Shown in pieces: positions 1 through 9,090 of a stretch of DNA of 38,976 nt (position 1 is the stretch's first letter; each line of letters begins with the position of its first letter). Source of the stretch: JAHIGH01 sp964564035 (GTDB lineage: Bacteria > Patescibacteriota > Microgenomatia > Levybacterales > UBA12049); the NCBI GenBank assembly GCA_964564035.1, contig CAZLZN010000014.1:1-38976 (forward strand), in the 5' to 3' direction. The position numbers were made by a program, and so were the translations under genes. The notes beneath the pieces are model-generated. The model ran no database searches, had not been told where the DNA came from, and saw nothing but the letters and a program-made list of their open reading frames with translations.

Positions 1-119
1 AAAGTCGAAAGTCGAAAGTCGAAAGTCGAAAGTCGAAAGTCGAAAGTCGAAAGTCGAAAAGTCGTAAAGTCGTAAAGTCATAAAGTCGTAAAGTCATAAA
101 GTCATAAAGTCGAAGGTCG
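1..119. repeat. AAAGTCG short tandem repeat
   Basis: Eight exact copies of the heptamer AAAGTCG fill 1-56. They are followed by an 8-bp unit at 57-64, then six octamers TAAAGTCG or TAAAGTCA (65-112) and AAGGTCG. The array starts at the window edge, so its full length is unknown. Related AAAGT-type motifs recur in other spacers (8131-8170, 19690-19750, 22470-22495, 34207-34256). Confidence 0.95.
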
Positions 120-175
120 AAATGCGTCTGAGGGTATGGGTAAGGTGTAAAAAAGCTTTTGTATTCCGGGTGGAG

Positions 176-204
176 TTGAAGAATGATTTTTGAAAGCATA
201 CAAT
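176..204 (+). promoter_or_regulatory. sigma70-type promoter of the P-loop/winged-helix gene
   Basis: A -35 box TTGAAG (176-181), a 17-bp spacer and a -10 box TACAAT (199-204) are seen. The ATG at 211 follows after six bases, so the transcript would start at or within a base or two of the ATG, which makes it leaderless. This decides the start: the upstream in-frame TTG at 190 would lie inside the promoter. Confidence 0.6.
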
Positions 205-210
205 AGAATT

Positions 211-1548
211 ATGATTGAGGAGCAGAAGCATTTTGAGGCGCTCTATCCCGACACAGCTTTTTCCGGCGAGATTGAGCAGATATTGTCTTTTGTAAAAAGC
301 GGCAAATCATGCCAGCTACTGGGTTTGCCGGGAGCAGGGCGGTCTGAGCTTTTGGAGCTGTTGGCTTACAACAGAAACGTGCGCAATAAGCATTTGGGTG
401 AAAATAGCGATTTGGTGCATTTTGTTTTTGTGGATTTTTCGGAGATCCAGAAGCGATCCCTTTTTGACTGTTTTAAATTTTTGTTTCTGAATCTGGCAGA
501 TTCATTAAGAAGCAGGGGGATGGGCGAGGAATACCAGAAAGTGAACGATATCTTCAGGGAGTCTTTGAGCTTCGGCGATGAGCTTGTGTTGTTCCAGGGG
601 TTAAAGCAGTCGGTAGATTACCTGGCTCTTGAAAAAAAGCTTACTTTGATCTTTCTTTTCAGCAGATTTGAAGAGTATATTCCTTCGGTGCAGGGAGAGT
701 TTTTCCGGAATTTGAGGGTCCTGAGAGACAGGGCAAAGTACCGTTTTTCGGTAGTGTTTTCAATTAACAGACCGATCGAATCGCTTCTTGATCCGATGAC
801 TTTTTCGGAGTTTTATGAATACGCCGGAGGTAATTTTGTATACATCAAATTTTATGACGAAGCCGCTACGCAATTTCTGGTTTCATATCTCGAAAAGCTA
901 ACCGGCAAAAAGCTGGGTAAAAATGCGGCGGGCGAGATATTGAAAATAACAGGAGGGTTTGCCAAGCTGGTAAGGCTGGCCGTTGAGGTTTCCCTAGCGG
1001 GGGAGGCTGAAAAGACAAAAGTTCTTGGCGATTACTTGCCGGAGCAAAAAACAATTAAGCGTGCCCTGTCGGACATATGGGTTTCTTTGACGCCGGCGGA
1101 GCAGTCGGATATCGAGCAGGGGGTTTTTGATGATCCTTCAATTGATTCGTATTTGGCGGATTGCGGGCTTGTTAAAGACAGGAAACTGCAAATACCCTTA
1201 TTTGCTTCGTATGTGCATGGCGAGGCTGTCGCCGACAAGGCGGATAATTCGATGATAGTTTTTGATGAAAATACAAACTCGATATACAGGGGAAAAACCG
1301 TTTTATCGGACAGTCTAACCTCGTCAGAATTCAGACTTCTAAAATATCTGCTCGCAAATCAGGACAAAGTTGTCGAGAGGGACGAGATCATATCTATTGT
1401 ATGGTCGGGGGTAAAATCTACGGCGGGAATTACGGATCAGGCGGTTGATCAATTAATTTTTCGCTTGAGACGAAAAATTGAGGAAGATCCCAATAATCCA
1501 CACCATCTGCAAACGGTAAAAGGCCGCGGGTTCAAGTTCATTTCTTAA
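211..1548 (+). CDS. P-loop ATPase (degenerate) with C-terminal OmpR-type winged helix
   Basis: The protein has 445 aa from ATG 211; a TTG at 190 would add seven residues. Numbered from the TTG, residues 45-52 (GLPGAGRS) form a Walker A loop in which the usual lysine is arginine. The likely Walker B strand (LIFLFSRFEE) lacks the aspartate. The last 90 or so residues form a Trans_Reg_C/OmpR-type winged helix: EFRLLKYLLANQ, then a recognition-helix region QAVDQLIFRLRRKIE, ending TVKGRGFKFIS. The architecture resembles STAND-type signalling regulators, with an N-terminal NTPase module and C-terminal DNA binding. No receiver domain is present. The gene lies 90 bp before the 1510-aa gene on the same strand and could control it (inference). 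The domain call is firm; ATP hydrolysis is doubtful and the ligand unknown. Confidence 0.8.
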   Translation: MIEEQKHFEALYPDTAFSGEIEQILSFVKSGKSCQLLGLPGAGRSELLELLAYNRNVRNKHLGENSDLVHFVFVDFSEIQKRSLFDCFKFLFLNLADSLRSRGMGEEYQKVNDIFRESLSFGDELVLFQGLKQSVDYLALEKKLTLIFLFSRFEEYIPSVQGEFFRNLRVLRDRAKYRFSVVFSINRPIESLLDPMTFSEFYEYAGGNFVYIKFYDEAATQFLVSYLEKLTGKKLGKNAAGEILKITGGFAKLVRLAVEVSLAGEAEKTKVLGDYLPEQKTIKRALSDIWVSLTPAEQSDIEQGVFDDPSIDSYLADCGLVKDRKLQIPLFASYVHGEAVADKADNSMIVFDENTNSIYRGKTVLSDSLTSSEFRLLKYLLANQDKVVERDEIISIVWSGVKSTAGITDQAVDQLIFRLRRKIEEDPNNPHHLQTVKGRGFKFIS

Positions 1549-1638
1549 GCGTTGACGGAGAAGTGAAAGGTATTTAAAAACTTTTTGTTACTTCAATATA
1601 AAGCTAAACAGCCTGTTAACTTATAGAATAGCCTCATT

Positions 1639-4600
1639 ATGAGTAACCCGGAGAACGGAAATTTCAGAGGAATAAAATCGCCTGAATTGACAGCCCCGAG
1701 AGGTAGAGGCTATCATGGAAATAATATGGAAAACGGAGGAGAAAGAGAAAGGCCGGCGGAGCGGATAAAATCCGAGCCGATTCGGGAGCTTGCCGAGAAA
1801 ATTGACAACCGCGATTCAAGAATTGGAATTTCTTCATATATTGCCCTGAGGCCTGATTTAAATAAATGGCGATCCAGCGATTATGCCAGAGTGCTTACGA
1901 TGATTGGGCCTGAAGCGTTGAGGAACGAAAATGCAAAGCAGCTTGAGTTCAGTTTGAATAAAAGTCTTGAATCAAACCCTTCACTTCAAAGAGAGGTTTA
2001 TAGCGCGCTGGCGACAATTGAGGGAAGATATGATTTTATAAAAAAAGACGAATGGAATAAAAAAGATGAAGGAAGAAAAGGCGATGATATGGCGAGCAGA
2101 GTTTATTATATGCATTTTGAGCTATGGAAAGAGCTTGGTTTAACCGGCGGCTCGGGCACAGAAGCTCTAAAAAAGTTTGATACCTTGCAGCTACATGATT
2201 ATCTTAAGCTGGTTTATGCTGATGTCCCACTGTCGCGGAATGCCAAAGCTATTCAGCCGCAATTAGATCTTATTCGGGAAAGGATGGTAAAGGAAATCGA
2301 CAGACGGCTTGAGGAAACTGCGGCTGGAGGAGGGGGCGGAGGAGATGGCGGGGATAGAGGCGGTGACGGGGGAGGCGATAGAGGCGACGGAGAAGATTCT
2401 TGGAAGAGGGAGATGCTCGATCTTCAACGCAGTTTGTATAGGGTTAATGTTGAACAATTGTCCGAGTTGAAGACAATAAGCCTAACACTCAAAGAGATAC
2501 ATCAAGACATGAGGGATCTGAGTGGCAAGCTGTGTATATATGATGAAGAAACGACGGAGGGGAAGAGTAACGCCGCCGAAGTAAGCAGAAGGATGCAAGT
2601 GCAGACAGAGGAACAGCAGAGGCTTATTACAGAAAGAGTCAGGATAGAGAAAGAGATAAAGGAAAACAGGAAAAAGATATTAGAGCTTCAGTTTCAAGAG
2701 CAGAAAGATAAAACGGATAAGGCGCGGATGGAAAACGACATGACCAGAGAAAGCCATGAAGAGTGGTTGAAGAGGAAAGAAGCAAAAGAGATGCTTTTAG
2801 ATAAAAAGCCTTGGGAGAAGAAAGACAGGGAGCTTTTCGAAGGTAACGTTGACGAAGTGCTTAGAGAGAGGATGATGCGTATTGAATATTTGTGTATCAA
2901 GAGCGATGCGGAGCATAAGGGAATTACTTTTGAAGAGGCTATTAAGGATCATGCAGATACTTTTTTGGCTAAAACAGCCAGGGATGAGCACGAAGAACAA
3001 ACGAAGAGCAATTTCATGGCCAGAATGGGAGAAAATAAAATTTATGAGAGCCTTGCGAAAAGCGGCAGTCTGGAGCGGGAAATAGGGACGTATATGCAAG
3101 AGTTGAAAAAGTGGGCTAAGATTGTTGAGAAAAACTCACAGTTTGGGAATGGGGATTTAAAGATTACGCCGGAAACATACAGTGCAATAAAGAAAATACT
3201 TGAGGCGAAAACGCATCTGTATGAGTACGGAGCTGTTTCGGATGATACTGCGAAAGCAGAATTCCGTAAGGAAATGCTTAATACGACAAGATTGTTGAAT
3301 GAATTAGATTTTGATAAGAAGTATTTTCTGAAGAGGGACAGGGATACCGGCCGGCTCATCGGGATAAAATATAAGGCAGAGAAGGAGTATGTGGGAGAAG
3401 ATACCCCACGCGATCTATATGATACGTGCAAGCTAATTGAGATGCTTTATCCGGATGAGCATTATGGCACGGGTCAGGAGCATGAGCTATTCAATGAATA
3501 CGGTGAGTTCCAGCTTCATAATTTTCTTTATTACACGTATGAGCGCATGTGGGAGTATTCTGACCGCAACTCACAGAGTCAAGTCAATTTGCTTGGCGAT
3601 ATAGGCCTGAGGACGAGGTATACGGAGGTAACTTTTGGGCAGTTGATGGAGATACCCAAATATACTCAAGTACGTAATTTTAAGCTGTCCGGAGGGTCAG
3701 ATAAAGAAGAGGCCGGGGTTGGCGATCTGGATGTTGGTTGGGGAGATTATGAGGATCATCCGCAGTTAAATTTGGAAATTAGAGATATTTTTAAGAGGAT
3801 AGTCTGGCAGTTACAGGTCAGGCATAACGGCGGAGTTGCTTTTTTAAATCCAAATACAAGGGCAGATGTAGGGGAATCGGCAAAGGTGATGTATGAGCTT
3901 GCGGGAAAAGGTGACGAATACAGGAATGGCTATCTCTTGTTGACTATGCAGAGGCCGTCAAGCAAAGAAGATGAGGTCGAGGCGTACATTAAGCACAATA
4001 AGCAGGGGAGTCTCGGCAAGGCAGAGCGCGATGCGAATCTGGTGCTGAGGCATATGAAAGAGCTGTCCGAGCACTATGTCAATAAGGATAAGAACGGCAA
4101 AATAATCGGAGTAAGAAGCGTTGATGAGAATTATGCGTTGAAAGCTCTCGGTTATGACGGCGCGAGCTCGTTAATGCTGAAAGTGGCAGAATCAAGCATG
4201 ATGTATTCCGAAAGGCGCGTTGAAATGCAGACGGAGTTTCGGAAATATCAGGCTTATTTAATGGATAAGATGAGAGCCGATTACGAGACGGGCTTAACCG
4301 ACGCAAAGAAAACAGAATTAGGACTGCTGGTTGAAAAGAAGAAAGCGGAGCTGATGGGGGGAGATATATATAAGGTCTCAATTGATTTTGATTCTTCAAC
4401 AGCGATAAATGAGCTGTTAATGGCGATTGAAACTAATATCATGGATAAGAGCGTGGTGCGGGATAAAGAGTATGACCGCTGGAAAGATTCGGGAAAAGTT
4501 ATTTCGAGGAAGGCGGTAAATGAAGAAACAAGACGACTTGTAAGGAGCGAGCTTAAAAAACAGTTTTTTGATAAGGTTTTGGACATGCAGATCACGCAAG

Positions 4601-6171
4601 CAGGCGCAAGCCGCGGGATGGCGATTGGCGATATCAAAGTGAAGACTTGCAACGGCAGAATAGTGACAGACGAAGAATGGGAAAATATAGATAAGAGCGC
4701 AGTTAAAGGCGAGATGACTATCAGGCAAATTTTTGATGAATTCGGAGAGTTCGGCGCGAGGGACGGAGACAGGCTGAAAGACGATGAGCTTGATTATGCG
4801 AGTAAGTCATTGGATCTAAAGCAGAGAATAAAAAAGGCCAACAAGGCGAAAGATGCTGTTGAGGTGGCAAAGTTAAGGGGGCTACTGGCCAAGCATAAGG
4901 CAAACTATGAGGCGTTATATGAGAGAAACGAAAGGCTCGGACTTGCTTTGCTTACAAAAGTCGCGAAGGTAAAAAGAAGCGAGTTAAATTATTTCAACAG
5001 CGCGGAGCCGTCGAGGACAGCGCTTACTATCTCCAGAGACTCTATTGTGGCAAGTACCTCTAAGGTATATGGTCTGTCAAAGAAAGAGCAGCAGGTTGTC
5101 GGCGAGGGGATACATTATGATCAAGTGCTGAACGGCAACGCGCTTATAAATAATACGGCGTCCCCCAGAATAAACGCGCTGTCGTGGTTCGTGCGCACCA
5201 AAGAGATGTGGAAGGCAAGCAGGGGAGTTAAACCCAATTCGGGTCTATATGACGAAGTAAAGGCGATAATGCCGGGGACATGGTGGGACGTTATAAGCGT
5301 AAACGTACTGCATAAGGGTATAAAAACTAATTATACCAAGCTGTTACAGGGTAACGGCGAGACGGTTGAGGAGATGGTAGACCGTGAGGATCGTATACAG
5401 GACGGGAACAGGCGCTTGTATGATACTTCTCGAGAGGAGTTCGGTTATAAGTTTTCGAGATATATCATGGACGGGGCGAAGTTTATAGAGAATCTGAAAA
5501 AGGATGAATCTTTGGAGCTGCATAAATTGGTCACGAGGGATGCCAAAGGTACGCTGAGATTTGATACCGAGAAAGCTCGAAAAGAGATGGCAGAGCACTG
5601 GCATCCGATGTGGGACGCTATAAATAAAACCGGCATAGATCAGGAAGCGTATGTTCGCATAGACGGCAAAACTATAAAAAATAAGCAATATTTGTTCGGG
5701 GAGAAGACACTGGCTGCTCATGAAGCTCTGGTTTATTATCATAAGTCTTTGGCTGCGGAGAATATAGGAACTTCCGATATTCACAAAAAGATTGCTGAAG
5801 AGCTTGAAAGTAAGTACGCGATGAGTGTGTTGGCAGCATATTATGCCGCAAGCGTCAAGGAGCATAGCGAGATATTTGGGGGCATTAATGATTATTGGGA
5901 TCCTGAGCTTGCAAGGCATATGTGGTGGTTTTTGGGAGAATATTTCAAGAAAGAAGGAGAAAATAAAAAAGGAGAGCAGGTGGAAGTGTCTTATATGCCT
6001 ATGGGCATGATGGAAGATGTGCTTGAGGTTGAAAAAATTAGCCAGAAAGGTCAGGTGCTTAAGCTCTTTTTAGTTGAATTTATTGCTTCAATTTTTGACG
6101 GAGTATTCAGTAAGGGGTTGAAGGAGCTGATGGACGAGCTGGTGCAGGTCGAGAAAATTTATAGGAGATAG
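1639..6171 (+). CDS. giant coiled-coil protein of unknown function (1510 aa)
   Basis: I do not recognise a named family. There is no signal peptide or transmembrane segment. The N-terminus is polar and disordered (residues 1-50), followed by a helical region, a Gly/Asp-rich linker at about 229-252 and a long charged coiled coil at about 255-420. The rest, to residue 1510, is mostly alpha-helical and rich in Lys and Glu. A -10-like TAGAAT (1624-1629) ends nine bases before the ATG and no Shine-Dalgarno is seen. The gene converges, with a 12-bp gap, on the VirB6-like membrane protein gene. The 371-aa protein beyond it has the same acidic, Gly-rich linker style, so the three may form one system. 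A cytoplasmic scaffold or a T4SS-like substrate are guesses only. Confidence 0.75.
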   Translation: MSNPENGNFRGIKSPELTAPRGRGYHGNNMENGGERERPAERIKSEPIRELAEKIDNRDSRIGISSYIALRPDLNKWRSSDYARVLTMIGPEALRNENAKQLEFSLNKSLESNPSLQREVYSALATIEGRYDFIKKDEWNKKDEGRKGDDMASRVYYMHFELWKELGLTGGSGTEALKKFDTLQLHDYLKLVYADVPLSRNAKAIQPQLDLIRERMVKEIDRRLEETAAGGGGGGDGGDRGGDGGGDRGDGEDSWKREMLDLQRSLYRVNVEQLSELKTISLTLKEIHQDMRDLSGKLCIYDEETTEGKSNAAEVSRRMQVQTEEQQRLITERVRIEKEIKENRKKILELQFQEQKDKTDKARMENDMTRESHEEWLKRKEAKEMLLDKKPWEKKDRELFEGNVDEVLRERMMRIEYLCIKSDAEHKGITFEEAIKDHADTFLAKTARDEHEEQTKSNFMARMGENKIYESLAKSGSLEREIGTYMQELKKWAKIVEKNSQFGNGDLKITPETYSAIKKILEAKTHLYEYGAVSDDTAKAEFRKEMLNTTRLLNELDFDKKYFLKRDRDTGRLIGIKYKAEKEYVGEDTPRDLYDTCKLIEMLYPDEHYGTGQEHELFNEYGEFQLHNFLYYTYERMWEYSDRNSQSQVNLLGDIGLRTRYTEVTFGQLMEIPKYTQVRNFKLSGGSDKEEAGVGDLDVGWGDYEDHPQLNLEIRDIFKRIVWQLQVRHNGGVAFLNPNTRADVGESAKVMYELAGKGDEYRNGYLLLTMQRPSSKEDEVEAYIKHNKQGSLGKAERDANLVLRHMKELSEHYVNKDKNGKIIGVRSVDENYALKALGYDGASSLMLKVAESSMMYSERRVEMQTEFRKYQAYLMDKMRADYETGLTDAKKTELGLLVEKKKAELMGGDIYKVSIDFDSSTAINELLMAIETNIMDKSVVRDKEYDRWKDSGKVISRKAVNEETRRLVRSELKKQFFDKVLDMQITQAGASRGMAIGDIKVKTCNGRIVTDEEWENIDKSAVKGEMTIRQIFDEFGEFGARDGDRLKDDELDYASKSLDLKQRIKKANKAKDAVEVAKLRGLLAKHKANYEALYERNERLGLALLTKVAKVKRSELNYFNSAEPSRTALTISRDSIVASTSKVYGLSKKEQQVVGEGIHYDQVLNGNALINNTASPRINALSWFVRTKEMWKASRGVKPNSGLYDEVKAIMPGTWWDVISVNVLHKGIKTNYTKLLQGNGETVEEMVDREDRIQDGNRRLYDTSREEFGYKFSRYIMDGAKFIENLKKDESLELHKLVTRDAKGTLRFDTEKARKEMAEHWHPMWDAINKTGIDQEAYVRIDGKTIKNKQYLFGEKTLAAHEALVYYHKSLAAENIGTSDIHKKIAEELESKYAMSVLAAYYAASVKEHSEIFGGINDYWDPELARHMWWFLGEYFKKEGENKKGEQVEVSYMPMGMMEDVLEVEKISQKGQVLKLFLVEFIASIFDGVFSKGLKELMDELVQVEKIYRR

Positions 6172-6183
6172 AGCGCGTTATGA

Positions 6184-7983
6184 TCAAGCATGTCCGCCTC
6201 CGCCTGATGGGCCGCCTCCGCCCTGGTTTGTCTGAGCGCCGGATATCCATTTCAGAGCTCTGCCTACGGGGCCCCAGTTATTTATTGCATGCTGAAGACC
6301 GATCCCCGCCTGGCCTCTGCGGTTAACGCCAAAAGTCCGGTTCCATACGGCACCGGCTACGCCCTTGGGGTATGCTGATCCGCCTGCAATCATGTTTGTG
6401 ATCGAGGATGCGGCTGTGCCGCTATGTTTACCTACGGCGTTGAGGCTGCTGCGCAGTATGTCGAGAAGGCTTGGGGTTACAAGCAGGATTCCAAAGGCAA
6501 TCAGATAGCCGAAATAAGAAATATTGGGGCTTCCAATGAGGGGGGGCGTGAATGCCTGATTGTCAGGATTATAAAATGACATTGAGTTGGCTAGAATTGA
6601 CGCGATGAGAAAGAGCATAATTGTCGCCGGAAACACTGCAAGGTTGGCAAAGATACGCCTGAACCATTTTTCGAACCCCAAAGGCTTGGAGGGCAATAGC
6701 CCCATGATGATCCATAGGGGAGCTGAGATGGTGTAGAGTATGATCATGATGTAGGCGCGCAGGAGCGCGAACCAGATCCTAAACAGTGTCCATATGATAA
6801 CGCAGAAGATGATAACTTTGGTGACGATATTGGCTAGCCAGCCTATGATACCGCCAACCATTGCGCCCGGAGTGAGACCGGTTTTCTCTTTCAGACAATC
6901 GCTGAAGTAAATAGATTCGCCGCCCCAGAGCCTGTCCCAAGTGCATTGAGGTGCTTTTGCAGGATCTATTTCATCAGCCAGCCCTCCTTCCATCATGCCT
7001 TGAATTAATTCCTTTATAAGGCCTCCGATAACATTGGATACCGTCTGAGTGGTCGCGGCAATACCGCCATAGCAGCCTGTTTCATCCAGAAATCCAATTG
7101 ATTCGCCTTCCAGGATGGTATTATATACGGGAAAAACGGAATCCTGCATAACCTCACCCGTTCTTTGCTGGAGGCCGGTGCCGGGGAGCAATACCCTCAT
7201 TCCTGTTTCGTCTTTCCAGCATCCCGGGGGATTGGTGACTGCCGGATTTGATTCGGTAAGAACATTTATTCCGGTATATGTTGCCAGCCACATCAGATCG
7301 ATCATGAGACCGACAATCGAGTAGGAGAATGTGACGAGGAGGATGCTGATAATGATTCTAGGAATCTGATTCTGAAGGGTCATGACTGTGCGGGGATCGA
7401 TTTTGATCCTGAGCATGATGCCAAGTCCGATAATTATAAAAATAACAACGAAGACCAGATACGCAACGTTGCGAATGGAAATCCACATGGGGGCCAGGGG
7501 TTCCAGGGATTCAAATCCGTTGTAAGATTGCGCACGCGCGGGCTGTACAATGCCGAAGTTTGAGGCCAGGTAATTGAAGTAGCCGCCGGAGGATACAGGC
7601 GGGATATACAGATAGGAGAACATGGGAGGCGCTAGAGATAATATTCCTCCGAGTTGCGGGTTTTTTTCATCCGGAGGGTTCAGGGCGAGCTTTTTGGTTA
7701 CAGGATCGAGGTCAAGACATCCCTGAGAGGGATCGACCGGGTCGATTCCGGTAATCAAACAATAAACCGACGATATGGTTTCGATAAGGACGGACTGCGT
7801 AAAGGTATGCTGGTTGAGGGGGACGTCGGGGTTGAAGTTGGGTTTGGCATATTCGGCGACCGACATTTCCTGCGCCTGAACTGTCTTGTTGAGTATAAAC
7901 GGTAAGGTCAACAGCAGTATGGCTGTAGCTAGTGTGACGGCCGAAAACGATAGTAAAGATTTCACGCGGGCAGGAATTTGCAT
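6184..7983 (-). CDS. VirB6/TrbL-like polytopic membrane protein
   Basis: The protein has 599 aa. A signal peptide or signal anchor spans residues 1-38 (hydrophobic 12-31, possible cleavage at VQAQ). Hydrophobic segments follow at about 168-191, 208-234, 376-430 (two or three helices), 447-466 and 488-510. A Cys-containing extracytoplasmic loop lies at about 240-365, and the tail is Gly-rich (GGGGPSGGGGHA). This layout is typical of the VirB6/TrbL-like inner-membrane proteins common in CPR genomes, which are channel components of type IV secretion or pilus machines. A -10 TATAGT (7992-7997, minus) ends eight bases before the ATG. No VirB4 ATPase or pilin gene is in the window, so secretion function is inferred from family resemblance. 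Confidence 0.65.
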   Translation of the reverse strand: MQIPARVKSLLSFSAVTLATAILLLTLPFILNKTVQAQEMSVAEYAKPNFNPDVPLNQHTFTQSVLIETISSVYCLITGIDPVDPSQGCLDLDPVTKKLALNPPDEKNPQLGGILSLAPPMFSYLYIPPVSSGGYFNYLASNFGIVQPARAQSYNGFESLEPLAPMWISIRNVAYLVFVVIFIIIGLGIMLRIKIDPRTVMTLQNQIPRIIISILLVTFSYSIVGLMIDLMWLATYTGINVLTESNPAVTNPPGCWKDETGMRVLLPGTGLQQRTGEVMQDSVFPVYNTILEGESIGFLDETGCYGGIAATTQTVSNVIGGLIKELIQGMMEGGLADEIDPAKAPQCTWDRLWGGESIYFSDCLKEKTGLTPGAMVGGIIGWLANIVTKVIIFCVIIWTLFRIWFALLRAYIMIILYTISAPLWIIMGLLPSKPLGFEKWFRRIFANLAVFPATIMLFLIASILANSMSFYNPDNQAFTPPLIGSPNISYFGYLIAFGILLVTPSLLDILRSSLNAVGKHSGTAASSITNMIAGGSAYPKGVAGAVWNRTFGVNRRGQAGIGLQHAINNWGPVGRALKWISGAQTNQGGGGPSGGGGHA

Positions 7984-8043
7984 GTAATACTACTATAAAA
8001 TGTTTTTCTGATCACTGTCAAGCGTGCCCGCGTGTTTGGCGTG

Positions 8044-8130
8044 CGGAGGGAGGGGGATTCGAACCCCCGATAACCTTACGGTCATACCTGCTTTCCAAGC
8101 AAGCGCACTCGGCCTCTATGCGACCCCTCC
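8044..8130 (-). tRNA. tRNA-Ser (anticodon GGA)
   Basis: The reverse complement folds as a class II tRNA. The acceptor GGAGGGG pairs with TCCCTCC, the long variable arm is present, the T arm is GGGGG-TTCGAAT-CCCCC and the discriminator is G. The anticodon loop TTGGAAA gives GGA, which decodes UCC/UCU. No CCA is encoded. Confidence 0.95.
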
Positions 8131-8160
8131 AAGATAAGTTTAAAGTCCAAAGTCCAAAGT

Positions 8161-8915
8161 CTAAAGTAAAAGGTTTTCTATTTGACTCATTGCTTCATGC
8201 CAGGCTTTTTTGTCTGATTTGTAGCTAAGCCTTTCTTCGACTTTGGCTTCGGGGAGCCATTCGACAGCGTCCATTTCATGGTCATGGTCGGTAATGTCGC
8301 CGCCCGAATATTCCATCAGGTAATAATACACTGTTTTTTTGATTTTGTCCCGCCTTAACTTAGCATTCGCCTTTGGGGTACTGTCCGTACACGGCTCATG
8401 CTGCGTTTGGTTGGCGGGCGAGGCACTATGCCATTTTTTTGCCCGCCTTAACTTAGCATTCGCCTTTGGGGTACTGTCCGTACACGGCTCTTGCTGNNNN
8501 NNNNNNNNNNNNNNNNNNNNNNNNNNNNNNNNNNNNNNNNNNNNNNNNNNNNNNNNNNNNNNNNNNNNNNNNNNNNNNNNNNNNNNNNNNNNNNNNCCCG
8601 CCTTAACTTAGCATTCGCCTTTGGGGTACTGTCCGTACACGGCTCTTGCTGCGTTTGGTCGGCGGGCGAGGCATCTACACAAATATACCAATATGCTACA
8701 GGTTTTAGGTCTTTGATAATGACAGCGTTGGCGCCTGTTTCTTCTTTGACTTCGCGAATTGCTGTCTGCTCTTTGGATTCATTTGCGATATTGTCTCCTA
8801 TCAATCCCTTCGGAAACACCCAGCCGTGATGCTGTGAGTGGCGGCATAATAAAACCCATCTTATACCATTTTCTTTTTTGAAAACTATGCCTCCGGCTGA
8901 GAATTCGAATTTCAT
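8161..8915 (-). CDS. Nudix hydrolase with in-frame repeat insertion (contains assembly gap)
   Basis: Residues 1-81 are a normal Nudix N-terminal half. The Nudix box is complete: G40, E46, then REVKEETG at about 54-61. These hydrolases cleave nucleoside-diphosphate-linked substrates; the exact substrate is not predictable here. The C-terminal half (62 residues starting DKIKKTVYYY and ending ENLLL) continues in frame at about 8348-8164 with a TAG at 8161-8163. Between the halves lie three visible copies of a 76-bp repeat and a 100-N gap, all open in this frame. The frame requires a real gap of 3n+2 bases. Completing the truncated repeat copy (21) plus the 17-base spacer gives 38, which fits. 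The gene is therefore probably intact, with a repeat-encoded linker between two beta strands. The printed 100-N gap breaks the frame artificially. Confidence 0.8.
8349..8672. repeat. 76-bp direct repeats with inverted ends inside the Nudix gene
   Basis: Copy A is 8349-8424, copy B starts at 8442 and is cut at 8496 by the N run, and copy C is 8597-8672. Copies A and B are separated by 17 bp, a period of 93 bp or 31 codons. Each unit begins CCCGCC and ends GGCGGGCGAGGC, so the ends are inverted. An internal palindrome GTAC-tgtcc-GTAC is present. Copies differ at a few bases (for example CATGCTG versus CTTGCTG). On the minus strand every copy reads through as a peptide starting ASPA and ending NAKLRR. 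Confidence 0.95.
8497..8596. other. assembly gap (100 N)
   Basis: Exactly 100 Ns replace sequence inside the repeat array. A round 100 is a conventional scaffolder placeholder, so the true length is unknown. The repeat probably caused the break. Confidence 0.97.
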
Positions 8916-9090
8916 GTTTTAAATCAAAGCGCAAAGATCAAATATCAAAACCAAGATAAAAAACAATAATTAAAAAGCTAAACTTGGGATCTGAGCTTAT
9001 GTAAAATATTTAAAATGTGATTGTAATAGTAATATCAAGTTAAATATTAATAAGTTTTGTATATTTGTGAGTGTATTATATCGGATTTGC
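8916..9090. other. AT-rich spacer with dispersed ATCAAAGCGCAAA repeat
   Basis: This spacer separates divergent genes. At 8922-8955 it holds an A-rich string beginning ATCAAAGCGCAAAGATCAAA, closely matched at 27307-27337. No ORF or RNA gene is visible. Confidence 0.6.

Noticed and set aside
1..119. CRISPR array
   Set aside because: The repeats are 7-8 bp with no spacers.
190..210. TTG start at 190 for the winged-helix regulator
   Set aside because: The -35 and -10 boxes at 176-204 lie around it; ATG 211 is six bases after the -10.
5344..5919. 191-aa minus-strand ORF inside the 1510-aa gene
   Set aside because: It is a shadow of the long plus-strand frame, which is open for 1510 codons.
8339..8829. 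Plus-strand ORFs across the repeat array and the N run
   Set aside because: They are antisense to the Nudix gene, and the N run creates false open frames. The Nudix box on the minus strand is decisive.
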